This document shows positions 43,701-55,200 of a stretch of DNA of 64,000 bases, piece after piece. Below the pieces are notes generated by a model, which saw nothing but the letters and a program-made list of their open reading frames with translations, ran no database searches and had not been told where the DNA came from. The first letter of the stretch is position 1; each line of letters opens with the position of its first letter. The position numbers were made by a program, and so were the translations under genes. Source of the DNA: Methylophaga thiooxydans DMS010 (GTDB lineage Bacteria; Pseudomonadota; Gammaproteobacteria; Nitrosococcales; Methylophagaceae); NCBI RefSeq assembly GCF_000156355.1, contig NZ_GG657904.1:1-64000 (forward strand). The letters run 5' to 3'.

Positions 43701-45991
43701 ATTGGCGTTTCATTGTTGGCGACCGGCACATCATTTTGCACACTGATCGTAAACAGACCCGCATTCAGTCCATTCAGAGTCGCAACATCACCATCGAAAT
43801 CTTCGACACTGGCGGTGATGATAGATGAAAAGTCGATACTGCCGACCGAACTCCCTGGTCCAGTCACCAAGTCAGTGGTGGTATCACTGTCGGTATCAAC
43901 GTGATCGAGTTGATCGTCGAGATCAAAGGCCCAACTGCCATCGGCATTAACGGTCAGGGTGAAGATAATAGTACCGCCAGCCATTGCAGTGAGCACATTG
44001 CCGTCAACGCTATAACTCACCGCCTCGCCGTTTGAGTAAAGCGTGGGTAAACCACTGGTATCTGCTTGCAAACCAAATGTCACAGAGACAGGTTCATCGG
44101 CACCGTCATTGACGACAATCAGACTACTCAGATCACCTGCAACACCGCTCGCTTCATCATCACTGTTATCCTGACCGGCGTCGAGAATACCTTCAGAACT
44201 GTCCGTTGCTTCCACAGCGGTGGATAAAGCATCTTCGGCTACCAGCGCTGTAACCGGGTTAAACTCACCACTGACAGAAACCAGCGTAGGCACGTCATCC
44301 TGAACCTGAACGGCGAAGACTTCTACATCATCATCGGTCCAGACAAGTTCATCGCCATCGGCATCAGTGACTTTCAGTATTTTCGTGAAATCAATGCTGC
44401 CAACGGTAGAAATATCGTAGCCACCATCACCAGTCAGCAGAGTAAAGTTTTCTCCATCACCGGCAGCGTGATCCAACTGATCATCGAGGTCAAAGTACCA
44501 GTCGCCATTACTATGAACAGTCATGGTAAACACAACACGACCACCCGCCATTGCCGTCAATACAGAGACATCTGAATCGCCACTCACACTGTAGGTTACT
44601 GACTCTCCTTGGGAGTAGAGACCGGGTAGCAGTTCATTGAGCGTGGCACTGTCATCAATCAAGCTGAATGTAGCAGGCGCATCGGCACCAACAGAAACCA
44701 CATAATGCAAAGAACCTGCTATATGTGAACCGGTTTCATCGTCCGTGAGCAAACCACCATCACGGTTACCTTCAGATAAATCCCCAGCATCACCCAATAA
44801 AGTCGACATACCCTCTTCATGCACTTGGGCAATAATTTGAGCTTGCTCTTCATCACCTTCTGCACGCACAGGCACATCATCATCAACATTAACGCGTAAG
44901 ACGCCACTCGCAGCGTCGCCATCACTATCAATAATGGTGTAAGCCAAATCGATGAATAGATTGTTTTCTGATTCGCCAGGCGCATGATCGAGAGGGCCAT
45001 GCAATGTGAAAGCATAATCAGTCGTACCGGAGTCAGGTATTTCAGCGGTGAAAATAATTTCAGCCATACCATAAGGCTGAAATTCATAATTTTGGTCAAT
45101 ACGCACAAAATCATAATCACCATAATAATCATCACTTGTCAGCGTGTAGCCCACTAACATACTGCCATCCGCCGATACCCAAAATAAAACAGGCTGGCCG
45201 CCGGACGTTAAGCCCGAAGGTTGAGCAGCTTCAGCTTGGAAACCGACACTGCCAGCACCATCACTACCAAAGCTGGCGTTTAACTTACCGGTCTGCGTAG
45301 TAGATGAGTTGGGAGGCAGATCGTCCCCTGGTTCTTCATCATTATTGCCAAACTTGAATGGAAAAGTAGTGAAATAGTCCGTATCAGACCCAAACGCTGT
45401 GATAATGGCAGAGGGTCCAACAAAACTGATCTGGATATCGCCACCTAAGTCATCTTCATCGACAAACACTTCGGTGTTACCCGTAGTTGGTGAGCCGTCT
45501 TCCTCATCCAGAATAATAATGTCTTCTTCAGGCAAGTCGTATTCATTGAACACACCAATCGTATCGAAGCCTGCCTCAGGTCTGACGGTAGGATTCAGGT
45601 AGTCAACAAATACGGGGGCATGGCCTTCATTTCCAGTAACAACCCCTGCACCAGCAGCCGTGGCATCGCCCACCTCAGTAGGATCGTCACCGGCCAATAA
45701 CGCCGCCTGAATCGCAGCGATATCATCAGGCACATCATCAGTTTCAGTCGCAACTGTAGTCGTAGCGGAAAGATCAAAAACGGCGTTATCCAGCATGACC
45801 TGAGAGCTTCGCCCCAAGTCCATCACACTGCCATCGTTTAATTCTATTTCGATAGCTGCTGCAATATTTGTCGTTATGAGTTCGTTGGCATAGACATTAT
45901 CACCAACTTGAAGAGTTCTGGAAGAACCATCGGTTGCCGTCGCAGTGACGTTACCAATAAGTGCTTTTACAACGCCGATTTGTGTAGCCAT
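37769..45991 (-). CDS. LapA-type giant RTX adhesin, C-terminus cut by prophage
   Basis: This 2740-residue protein opens with a retention module (MATQIGVVKALIGNVTATAT to about residue 75). A DATAAGAG stretch follows, where Thr-Ala-Ala-Gly at 111 to 114 matches the LapG cleavage site of LapA. Cadherin/VCBS-like repeats rich in Asp-Gly-Asp follow, including three nearly identical 262-residue units. A von Willebrand A domain lies at about 2084 to 2280 (MMILDVSGSMND, a MIDAS motif), then RTX repeats (GGAGNDILIGGDG; GGAGDDILQGGGGNDLLSGG). The paralogue continues after GSPAVD with FITDFSAAEG; here GSPAMD is followed by one codon and a stop inside the prophage. Secretion should therefore fail. Confidence 0.93.
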   Translation of the reverse strand: MATQIGVVKALIGNVTATATDGSSRTLQVGDNVYANELITTNIAAAIEIELNDGSVMDLGRSSQVMLDNAVFDLSATTTVATETDDVPDDIAAIQAALLAGDDPTEVGDATAAGAGVVTGNEGHAPVFVDYLNPTVRPEAGFDTIGVFNEYDLPEEDIIILDEEDGSPTTGNTEVFVDEDDLGGDIQISFVGPSAIITAFGSDTDYFTTFPFKFGNNDEEPGDDLPPNSSTTQTGKLNASFGSDGAGSVGFQAEAAQPSGLTSGGQPVLFWVSADGSMLVGYTLTSDDYYGDYDFVRIDQNYEFQPYGMAEIIFTAEIPDSGTTDYAFTLHGPLDHAPGESENNLFIDLAYTIIDSDGDAASGVLRVNVDDDVPVRAEGDEEQAQIIAQVHEEGMSTLLGDAGDLSEGNRDGGLLTDDETGSHIAGSLHYVVSVGADAPATFSLIDDSATLNELLPGLYSQGESVTYSVSGDSDVSVLTAMAGGRVVFTMTVHSNGDWYFDLDDQLDHAAGDGENFTLLTGDGGYDISTVGSIDFTKILKVTDADGDELVWTDDDVEVFAVQVQDDVPTLVSVSGEFNPVTALVAEDALSTAVEATDSSEGILDAGQDNSDDEASGVAGDLSSLIVVNDGADEPVSVTFGLQADTSGLPTLYSNGEAVSYSVDGNVLTAMAGGTIIFTLTVNADGSWAFDLDDQLDHVDTDSDTTTDLVTGPGSSVGSIDFSSIITASVEDFDGDVATLNGLNAGLFTISVQNDVPVANNETPIALTEGDAAINGNVLTNDVPGADEPITLTHVDLGDGFVDITTGTDLGSGNYGFSIDGVGDYSFNANGNWTFEPADSVNNTEGDVDASFSYRIEDADGDNAEAMQPISIADGQDPLAGEPITLSLDDQNLADGSTPAVDDFDTGSIVFTPGSDPIASIVFSMDLSGLDPSLTWERVNDNQIIGRDGVDDIVTLDLGVIGDTATITATLNNNYDSHPTVNVDDLKALGSMGVVATDIDGDTATGIVNVEVSDDLPTAVNDGPETVTEDATSFVSGNVLDNDDANADQAAAFVGWSGADAATIATLNSFGTLVQNGDGSWSYTLDNSLATTQALTAADTMDYVLNYTMADADGDEDTATLTITIKGADDDATVETAQAEGPDATVYEAGLNPDGSDAASDSETVTGSFDVSASDGIINVVIGGATFTLAEVQAFDGSDSVTTGEGTLTLTGYTGDAMGGTIAYSYTLDGTIDNDSIVPSGDDAVTLAHFDDSVEISVNGIGGTTASDDLVIRAIDDTPTAVNDGPETVTEDATSFVSGNVLDNDDANADQAAAFVGWSGADAATIATLNSFGTLVQNGDGSWSYTLDNSLATTQALTAADTMDYVLNYTMADADGDEDTATLTITIKGADDDATVETAQAEGPDATVYEAGLNPDGSDAASDSETVTGSFDVSASDGILNVVIGGTTFTLAEVQAFDGSDSVTTGEGTLTLTGYTGDAMGGTIAYSYTLDGTIDNDSIVPSGDDAVTLAHFDDSVEISVNGLGGTMASDDLVIRAIDDTPTAVNDGPETVTEDATSFVSGNVLDNDDANADQAAAFVGWSGADAATIATLNSFGTLVQNGDGSWSYTLDNSLATTQALTASDTMDYVLNYTMADADGDEDTATLTITIKGADDDATVETAQAEGPDATVYEAGLNPDGSDAASDSETVTGSFDVSASDGIINVVIGGATFTLAEVQAFDGSDSVTTGEGTLTLTGYTGDAMGGTIAYSYTLDGTIDNDSIVPSGDDAVTLAHFDDSVEISVNGLGGTTASDDLVIRAIDDVPAAEDYIGGSYAEGSSNNVVAADAASTLGIAGGADGLNSTLPAISFTGGQGSLFINGSGQLIYTPPANVVNPGGAPVSDVFSYTVTDNDGDFVTKQVTVGITDTGVTELSASNALVDEDDLPMGNDDSATGDDNPITSGTISYTVGADGFDSVSLSTTADTTGLMTHDGDAVDTIWDSGSNTLIGYVAGTDSSDAANQVFTVTLTNINASGADYDVTLLQAVKHPDADNENNVDFTVNVSVLDNDGSEGITSFNVSIDDDVPVASPEENSGEATLEVNTNLMMILDVSGSMNDSANFQGMTRLQVMIKSSLELLDQYDAYGDVMVNIITFATSASNPSGGWVTVDQAKAIILGLTAGGNTNYDDALNDAINAFALGGKLGDGQNISYFMSDGEPNSNNVSNSATVPDGNNNLGGGSGIDSDEEDDWIDFLELNNINSFSLGMGTGVDEDELDPIAYDGVEEVDTDSIVVSDFADLQATLIGTIDVPPLSGNLIDGGAGADEGWIYSVTVGGVNYIYEQPNDNQSVSGGASNGSFDDTTNVWTITTPEGGTLTIDMDTGDYEYFGPDVVLSEVQEVFTFTISDYDGDMDSSTLTVTIDPAAGPMIVRDDFVLTNQDPVDIPDWALLANDTGPDSGSQIVSAVFNADEGSVTDNADSIEFDDNDTDGGSFSYTNTAGTRSDDGNVSVERQSGDTIQGDYLDEILIGGSDAETLNGGAGNDILIGGDGSTASIVPRTVNAFVSGGATNGSNNNQYSFAFVAGAGLYITEIRIDVSGIGTFNQSGGGSKAFTIGSSTDINLADITTVTSGDTTELVITFDPNAFIEGETLYFGIDANDGDEDLDHGGDFGDENVPFSVSFNDGVTINSNYVDGPGSGTNGDTSQGTAQITANTVSDDVLNGGAGDDILQGGGGNDLLSGGNGDDIFMWRAGDDGTVGSPAMDE
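40590..42947 (-). repeat. three tandem 786-bp repeats in truncated adhesin
   Basis: Three adjacent units of 786 bases (262 codons) are nearly identical at DNA level, each beginning around PTAVNDGPETVTEDATSF and ending near SDDLVIRAIDD. Only a few base changes separate them. This suggests recent duplication or homogenisation and possible copy-number change by recombination. Confidence 0.92.
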
Positions 45992-46084
45992 GATCCTGTC
46001 CTCCTATAGAACTAAAACACGGTCTTTTGACGCAAAGCTAAAGTGTGACTTTTAATCTGCTCCTTTTTTTACGGGGTGGATAGT

Positions 46085-46096
46085 GTACTTTGGTAC
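46085..46096. promoter_or_regulatory. GTAC-N4-GTAC motif upstream of truncated adhesin
   Basis: GTACTTTGGTAC lies about 95 bases before the adhesin start. The intact adhesin has GTACTAAGGTAC at 58166 to 58177. On the minus strand both read GTACC-two bases-AGTACA-one base-TA. The shared spacing makes a common regulator plausible. The rest of the 214-base gap (45992 to 46205) holds the leader, with three GGA motifs beside the start, and the terminator of the other adhesin. Confidence 0.5.
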
Positions 46097-46144
46097 AGTG
46101 TAAGAAATATGTTACGAAAGCCTGTACATAACTGTTACACAACA

Positions 46145-46174
46145 TAAAAAAAGGCCGACTAAAAAGCCGGCCTT
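46145..46174 (-). terminator. rho-independent terminator of intact adhesin
   Basis: On the minus strand AAGGCCGGCT-TTTT-AGTCGGCCTT (one G-U pair) is followed by TTTTTTT. It lies about 30 bases past the stop of the intact adhesin gene. Confidence 0.9.
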
Positions 46175-46205
46175 AAGGTTTGATTAAGTTATTTAGACGA
46201 GACTA

Positions 46206-49200
46206 TCAACTTTGGTCTACATTCAGCTGACCGTTTGTAATCAGTGTGTTGATAATGTCGGCTTGTGACATACCGGAAGTATCTCCACCTGCCAACTGAT
46301 CCACCGTGGTGTTTTGCAAAGTGATAATCTGATTCATATCACCACCGTTGCCTTCTGGCGTGACTTCAATAACTACGTCACTACCATTCTGGGCCACGCT
46401 GATATAGTCAGTGATATCACCCGACTCTTCACCTTGCAGCAAGTCAGCCAGATCCAGCGAGTCACCTTCAGCAGCACTGAAATCAGTGATGAAATCTACT
46501 GCCGGCGAACCAGCTGTACCTTCATCGCCATCATTCCACTGGAAGATATCAGCACCAGCACCACCGGTCAGAATGTCGTTACCGGCACCACCAATCAGGG
46601 TATCGTCGCCGCCATTACCCATCAGGTTATCATCACCAGCACCACCATTAAGCGTATCAGCCTGGTCAGAGCCTATTAAGACATCGTCTCCACCCAGAGC
46701 ACTCACACTTTCACCAGCAGCATCAGCGACCACGACGTTATCGTTTTCATCAACCACGTAGTCATGGTCATTGATGTCGATGGTTAACGTAGCAGTATCT
46801 TCACTACCGTCCGCATCCACTACCGTGTAGGTAAAGCTTTCACTACTACCTGCTGGTAAGTCTTCTGCATTTGGTGTGTAGCTATAATCACCGTTTTCAT
46901 CAATGGTTAATGTGCCGTACAGCCCATCAATATCGGTGCTACCACTGACTGGATCACCGTTCACCACGGTCACAGACAAACCACCATCTGCACCCGCGTC
47001 ATCATTGGCTAACACATTGCCAGTAGCGGCTGCTAATGCAGCAAGCGCAGCGGTATTTACTGTGGTTGAGTAGGTATTTTGAGTGAAGTCAAACGAGTTG
47101 ACTCTCAAATTACTCATAGAGGCTCTTAAATTGCCACTCCAGGTATTGTCATCGCCATACAAGCGGACATAATACTGACCACTTTCATCGATTCCATCGA
47201 AACTGACTGTTTGGTCAAAATTAATGTCAACATTCTCTACCAACTGGTCACTTCCTCCATCCACAACTTTATATAGTTGAGCGAGAATTTGATCGTCTGA
47301 CCTATAACTTGAAATATCAATGTCTATCAAGATATTTGCTTGATGGTCATTATCGGCGTCAATCTCGATATTACCCGTTGTTGCAGCATCAGCCGACCAA
47401 CCAGGATTTATATTGTGATTGATATTGTAAGAATCTTGGTCAGGTGTATCACTCCAGTTTTCAGTCGTAACAGTGGCAAACTCAGTCCCATCAAATGACC
47501 AAGTGGCTTCTTCAACCGAGTCAGTATCATTCTCAGCTACTGGCACACTGTCTTGTGTGCTAACAGTCAGATTGCTACTAGCTTGGTCGCCATCCGCATC
47601 CTGCATGGTGTAGTTGATAACTGAACTTACATCCGTATCAGTGTCAGATAACCCGGTGAACTCGTAGCTGCCATCACTGTTAATCACCACGGTGCCTGCA
47701 TCCGTGTCGAACGTTGCAGATGTTGTAGAACCGCTGAAGGTAACGGTATTACCATCATAGGTCACATCAACCAAGATAGGCGTCCCATAACCATCTGCAC
47801 CAGCTTCGTCATTATCCAGCACATTGCCTATCACAGGATTTGGCGTAGCTGTCACAGTCGAGCCGAATGTTACAGCCAAATCATCTATATCATCCAGAAT
47901 AATGACATTGTCATCATCTGAGCCAGTGTAGGTAGAACTTGTCTCACCCTCAGTCCAGGCAATGGGTTCCAGATAACCTATATCACCACTATCCAGACCG
48001 TTATAACCAACAGCATAGGAGTCATCAAAACCATTGCTATCAAGGAAGTTAATCCAGTTAGCTTCCTCACTACCGATAATGCCATAACTGCCTGTGTTAT
48101 TAGTCTCATTCGGCTCACCATCGGAGATGAACATAGAGACTAACTGACCACCACCTGCAGGCGGTGCAGTGAAGTTGTCTGTTACAGCCTCAAGAGCGGC
48201 ATCATAATCAGTTGTTCCTCCACTGGAAAGTCCATTAATCACATTCATAGCATCATTAAGGTTCGTGAACCATCCACCATCAACACCAGAGTCGTGGAAT
48301 TGCCCCCCAGATGAGAACGATGTAATAAACACTGAATGCACCGAGCCATTGTTAAACAATGTTTGCAGTGAAGACTTCAATGAATCAAGGTCACTGTTAC
48401 TAACACTGCCTGATCTATCGATCATCAATACCAGATCGGCTCCCAGTGTTGAACTTGAACCTTCGTTAGATTCAACACTATCCGCTGTTGCAGTTGGCAC
48501 ATCATCAACAATTTCCACTGACAAGGTGTCATTAGCCAAGTCACCATCGACATCACTCAGAACAACATCAAAGTTTTCGAACACATTGTTCTGACCATCG
48601 TTGGCAGGCCCATGCGTTAAGGTGTTGTCAACCAACTCATAGGTATAGGTAATTTCACCAGTACCTGCATCAAAACCGGTCACTGATAAGGTATTACCTA
48701 ATCCAGTAGTAAAGCTTGTTGCTGAGAACACGCCATCTGTAATAACCGCTTCACCACCGATAGTTAAATCATCAATACCATCTGCTGCACTGATGGTGAA
48801 TGTGCCTTCCTGAGTCGTAGACTCTTTAGATGTATCTGAACCATCTGTTAAGTCATCTTCATCAACAGAGACATCACCACCTTGTGCTTGCGGTGTCAGG
48901 TCTTCAATAACAGGACCGTAATTCACATCAACCGAAGTACTACCCGCTGTTTGCAGGCTTTCATACTCTGTACCACCCGACGCAACCCCACTAATACTAT
49001 TGGTGATGGCTGTTTGGTTAGTAATCTCAGCATCTGTATACGTTGCTGTCACTGAACCAGAAGTCTGGCCTGCCAGAATGGTCACTTGCTCACTATTAGC
49101 CAGGTTGATAACAAGGTTAGCATCTGGATCTATAGCACCCGGACCACCTGTCAAAGTAACGGTGTAGATAATGTCACCACCATCTTCAGAGATATCAGTA

Positions 49201-52200
49201 GTCGATGTGCTTAGTGTTGCAGTCACCGCATCACTATCGTCAGTGATTGTGGTGCTTACAGTGCTGGCGTCATACCCCAGGTTCTCGAAGGCACCATCAC
49301 TACCTGCATTGGCTTCCGAAACGCTAGTGATGCTGTTGTCGATGCTGTCTGTTTCCAGATAGACATCATCCCGTTCAACGGCAACAGGAGCCGAGTCACT
49401 ACTGCTGCTACCTGCGGCAATGGTGATTGTTTCACCATTATCCAAGGTCACAGTAATCGCATTAGCGGTGGTCACGGGGTTGTTATCCCCATCAACCAGG
49501 CTCGCTGTATAGGTAATGCTGCCGCCATCTTCGCTAGTGGAGTTGGTTGCACTCAGCACCACCGTCACCGCATCACTATCGTCAGTGATGGTGGTGCTTA
49601 CAGTGCTGGCGTCATACCCCAGGTTCTCGAAGGCACCATCACTACCTGCATTGGCTTCCGAAACGCCAGTGATGCTGTTGTCGATGCTGTCTGTTTCCAG
49701 ATAGACATCATCCCGTTCAACGGCAACAGGAGCCGAGTCACTACTGCTGCTACCTGCGGCAATGGTGATTGTTTCACCATTATCCAAGGTCACAGTAATC
49801 GCATTAGCGGTGGTCACGGGGTTGTTATCCCCATCAACCAGGCTCGCTGTATAGGTAATGCTGCCGCCATCTTCGCTAGTGGAGTTGGTTGCACTCAGCA
49901 CAACGGTGACATCATCAATAGTGTCGTTAATGGTGACCGTTGATGTATCAGAAGTATCCAGCGATGAGAAGTCACCGCCCGTTGTTCCAGTGACACCCAC
50001 GGTATAGTCTTCACCATCGATAATGACATCATCGCCTTGTACAACAAATGGTGTGGAATCAGCACTAGTGGCACCAACTGGAATGGTAATGATTGCACCA
50101 TTGTCCAGCGTGATAACTAGTGGCGTACCAGTGACAGCATTTTCTACACTGCCTGTGATTGTGGCTGTGCCGTCACCTTCATTGACCGTAACATCATTCA
50201 GAGTGATAACGTCAGCTACCTGAGCATTCACAATCGTAATCGCCACGGCACCTTGAGCTGTATCGCCGTCACCATCAGTAACAGTAAAGTTGAAGTTCTC
50301 GACTTCATCTTGCTCAACAGAACCACTGTCAACGCTATAGCTATACTCGCCATTGGCTTTAACTTGCAGTGTGCCATGATCCAATTCGATTTCTTGAGAG
50401 AAACCATCTTGGCCGAAGGTTAACGTTGTGCCATTCACAGCGGTGACTTCACCACCATCTTCGCCAGCGTCAAAGACCAATTGACCGTCAACAGTCTCGC
50501 CCTCATCTACTTCGGTAGCAGTCTGCTCACCCACACTTGGACCATCATCTTCGAAGGCAAACAGCACGCCCACATCAATGCTATCGGCCGCTGTATCGCC
50601 ATCTGCATCGGTCACAGTGGCAACCAAAGCAATCGCACCCGCATTAATTGTCGCAGGAGATAATGCTTCGTCGTGGTCTTCTACATCATCATGTTCAACA
50701 GCACGTTGTTGCGTCAGCGTGACTTCACCTGCAGCGTCAACACTTGCGGTAAATACAACAAGGTCGAAGTTATCATCAGTCGTGATGTAGCCTTCTACCT
50801 CACCCGCACCATTAATACGCAGTTGAACAGGTTTATCACTCAAGGTATCAACCAGGCCGGTTTCAACCTCGGTATCAACAGATAATGCGTATGCCACATT
50901 GCCTTCACCATCAGCACCAAAGCTGATATCAAAGCTACCGGCCAAGTTCATTGAGTCACTAGCGCTACTATCCAGATCCGTTTCGTCAACGGTGATGCCA
51001 CCAACACGTGTCAGCTCAACATTCACATTCACGTCGTTGTAATCACCATCACCCGTCGGGATTTGTAAGTCTTCCCAGTTCTGATTACCAGTTAGAGCGT
51101 TATCTTGAACATGGTCTTGGCCATCGTTATTTAATGCCGCAACATCAAACAACACATTACTACCAGAACCGGCTAGAGGTTGGCCGTTTACTTGCGCTTC
51201 CCAATGTCCAGAACTATCTTTAACAAACGTGACTTCCGTATCATTTTCCAGACCGCCGTTGTTAGTAAAGCCGTTAGGAATGATAAAGAAACCGACTTGA
51301 TCTGCACTCACGCCTTCCAGCGTTACAGTGGCAGACTCATTGGCAGGATCCTGAACGTTGTTCCAGATAATCACACCGTCTGTTGGATCACCATTTTCGC
51401 CTTTAATGTAGTAGCCGTAGCTGCTGTTATAGCCTGCCGAGCTAACTTCATTATGATTTGTCACGGTCATTTCGAGACTGACAGCTGGCTGCTCTGAACT
51501 GATAGTTGGTGCATCATCTTCAAAGTTAAACAGACCACCACTCAGGTCCAGCGACGCACTAGCACTGTCAGCATCCGCATCGGTAATTTCTTTAATTAAA
51601 CTCAGCGTTTCAGCGTCCAATACCAGCGATTGTGAATCATCTGGGTTTTGAGCATCAGGCTGCCAGATATTATCCAACTGTGTCAGTGTTACTTCACCCG
51701 TTTCAGCATTAACACTGATAGTGAAATATTCAACACCACCAACAGAACCGATAATGTCACCGTTTACTTCATTGAGGACAATTTCTGAGCCTTGACCGAA
51801 GCCATCACCATCCGTTGTTACCGTATCGGTACTATCGACAGCAAAAAGACCAGATGCTACATCGCTACCATTCAGGTTCAGGCTATAACTTTCACTACCT
51901 GCACCATCGGCACCAAATTCACCCGTGAAGAAACCGCTGAAATCGAAGCTTGCTACCGTAGAGGCACCAGCTTCGCTGTTGCCATCAGCCAGCGCTGATT
52001 CATCAACCGTCAGGCTAACACCAGCATTCAGGTTAATATTGTCTAGGTAACCACCCAAACTGTTGGCATTACCCAAACCTTCAAACGCCAGCGTTTGTGC
52101 ACTGTCTGTATCCAAACCAGTAAAGCTCAGTGTTACGGTTGTCCAACCATTCGCACTGGTACTTTGTGTTGCTGTAACGCCTGCAGGCAAAGTGCCAAAG

Positions 52201-55200
52201 TCAATATTGCCAGCGGCATCGGTATCTAGCGTGACTGTGTTGCCACCCAGAGAAACAGAGATATCACTGTCTGCAACACTGCCAGGACGTGGTTTAAAGT
52301 CAAAGCTTAGAATCGCGTCAGGTGTCGGCAAATCAACTTGTGTCGACAATACAGTTAGTGTTGTACCACCGTCACCATTGCTGTCATGAGCATCCAACTC
52401 AGCATGGGCATTACCATCTGAAGCCGAACTGCCACCAACATTACCCGTCTGAATTTCGATACCGGCACCGTTTACGGTCCATTCAATACCATTGTTGCCA
52501 ATGATGGTGCCGCCACCTTCACCAACTACCGTCCAATTATTGTTAGACAGTTCTGGTGCAAAGTTTTCAAAAGATTCACTCAGCAGGTTGATTTGCTGGC
52601 TGGTGATAACAGGAGTGTCATCATCAATTAATAAAGTCAGATGACCATCCGCTGTATCGCCATCACCATCTGTGACCGTGAAGCCAAGCGTAAACGCTGC
52701 TTCATTTTCGGCATCACCAGCAGTGTGCAGCACATTACCTGTTTGGGTGTATGTGTAGTCGCCGGTATTTTCATCCAATGTGATAACAGCAATTTCTACA
52801 GGGACACCATCTTGCTGTTGAGTCAGTATCAGTGAACCCTCAGCATTTACGCTAAAGCTGATACCCGCCGTAGCATCATCAACAGAACTAGTGTCTGTAT
52901 TCCATGCAACCGTACCACCGTCAGCACCTGCAGAGAATTGCAGCGTACCCGTCTGGTTGTATTCTTTACTATCAGTACCTGCGCCGTCGTTTGTATTAGC
53001 GCCTTCACCCGGATTGCCGTCCAAACCTGCTACGGTGTCATCATCACTGATGATACGCATGGTGTTGACTTCGTAGTCAGCAACCGTTGGTGTGTCATCA
53101 TCAATCAATAATGTCACATAGCCATCTGCCGTATCACCATCACCATCGGTAACAGTGAAGCCAAGTTTGAATGACGCTTCATTTTCGTCATTACCCGGTG
53201 TGTGCAGTACATTCGCTGTTTGGGTATAGACATAATCACCGGTGTTCTCATCCAACGTGACAATGGCTACTTGGACGGGTTCAGCCCCACCTTGATCCTG
53301 CATGATCAACAGCGAGCCATCACCATCAACTACAAAAGTGATACCTGCTGTCGCATCTTCAACTGAACTGGTGTCTGTATTCCATGCAACCGTACCGCCG
53401 TCTGCACCTACAGAGAATTGCAGGGTTTTGACTTGGTTGTACTCGTTACTGTCACCGACACCACCAGGGTTACCGTTCAAACCAGCGACCGTGTCATCAT
53501 CACTGATGATACGCATGGTGTTGACTTCGTAGTCAGCAACCGTTGGTGTGTCATCATCAATCAATAATGTCACATAGCCATCAGCCGTATCACCATCACC
53601 ATCGGTAACAGTGAAACCAAGTTTGAATGACGCTTCATTTTCATCATTACCCGGTGTGTGCAGTACATTCGCTGTTTGGGTATAGACATAATCACCAGTG
53701 TTCTCATCCAACGTAACAATGGCTACTTGGACGGGTTCAGCCCCACCTTGATCCTGCATGATCAACAGCGAGCCATCACCATCAACTACAAAAGTGATAC
53801 CTGCTGTCGCATCTTCAACTGAACTAGTGTCTGTATTCCACGCAACCGTACCGCCGTCTGCACCCACAGAGAATTGCAGGGTTTTGACTTGGTTGTACTC
53901 GTTACTGTCACCGACACCACCAGGATTACCGTTCAAACCAGCGACCGTGTCATCATCACTGATGATGCGCATGGTGTTGACTTCGTAGTCAGCAACCGTT
54001 GGTGTGTCATCATCAACATTGACTCGCAGCGAACCTGTTGCCGTGTCGCCATCCCCATCAGTGACGAGGTATCCAATATTGAAATTCTGATTGTTTTCGT
54101 TGTTGTTGCCGTTATCGCGATGATCAATTGGCGCGTTCTGCGTCACTGAATATTCGCCCGTTTGCGGGTCCAACGTCAGTGTCAGAACAGTTTCACCATC
54201 CTGTTTTACGAGCAGGTCATCACCATCCGCTTCATAGCTGAAACCGTTTGGTGCGCCACTGGTCTGCCAACTGATACTGCCACCATCCGCACCGAAACTG
54301 TGCGACAGCGTACCGGTGACATTGGCAGAGTCAGTGTTATCGCCTGGACCACCAGGGTTACCACCTTCCAGTGCATCATCATCAAGGCGAACTCTTGCAT
54401 TGTTGCCGACCTCAGGCGAGTCATCGACGATTTCAATGAAGAAGTTTTCGTCCAAAGTGATTTGGTCACCATCGGCATCAGTTACAACGACCAAGGTTGA
54501 GAAATCGATAGACAGGAGGTTTTCTTCCAGAATGCCATCAGCATGGTCCAGCGGCCCCATTAATGTGAAGGTGTAATCACCATTCGCATCCAATGTCAGG
54601 GTGAAGATCGGAGTTTGATTTGCCACAGCGTACAAAGTGTTACCTTGAACGGCATAACTAAGTGGCTCGTCATCTGATGTCAGATTTTGTGCAATAAGTT
54701 GTGTGTAATCACCTGAAAGTGTGAACGTCGCAGGTTCATCTGCACCTACATTGACTTGGTCAGCCAGTGAACCTGTTGCGATGGCCGTGTCAGGCCAGCC
54801 ATCTACAGCAATTGTGATCGTGCCGAAGGGACCGAGATCGATAGTAGTAATGAAGTCATCAAGCTCCTGATTACCAGAAGGCAATGCTTCTTCTTCCACG
54901 ATGCCGACTTCAGGCAACCAACCAGCTTGTTCAGGCACGTCGTCAGTGACGTTAATGACAAAACCACTTTCCAGCGTAATGGCATCACCATCGGCATCAG
55001 TAGCGACAATCACTGAAGATAGGTCTAGTGGTAAGTTATTTTCGCCGTTAGCATCAGCATGATCCAGCTGATCACTCAGTGCGAAGGTGAAGTCACCATT
55101 CTCGTTCAGTGTCAGCGTAAACACCTCACGGCCATCCGCTTCTGCGGTAAGTACATTACCATCGACAGAATAGCTCAGCGCTTCGCCTTGCGACGTCAGA

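Noticed and set aside
43061-43828. 255-codon plus-strand frame
   Set aside because: Antisense to the adhesin, with no ribosome site and no natural domain pattern.
49230-54009. Periodic repeats that might suggest CRISPR
   Set aside because: Units are 342 and 456 bases, coding and in frame, with no short repeat-spacer structure.
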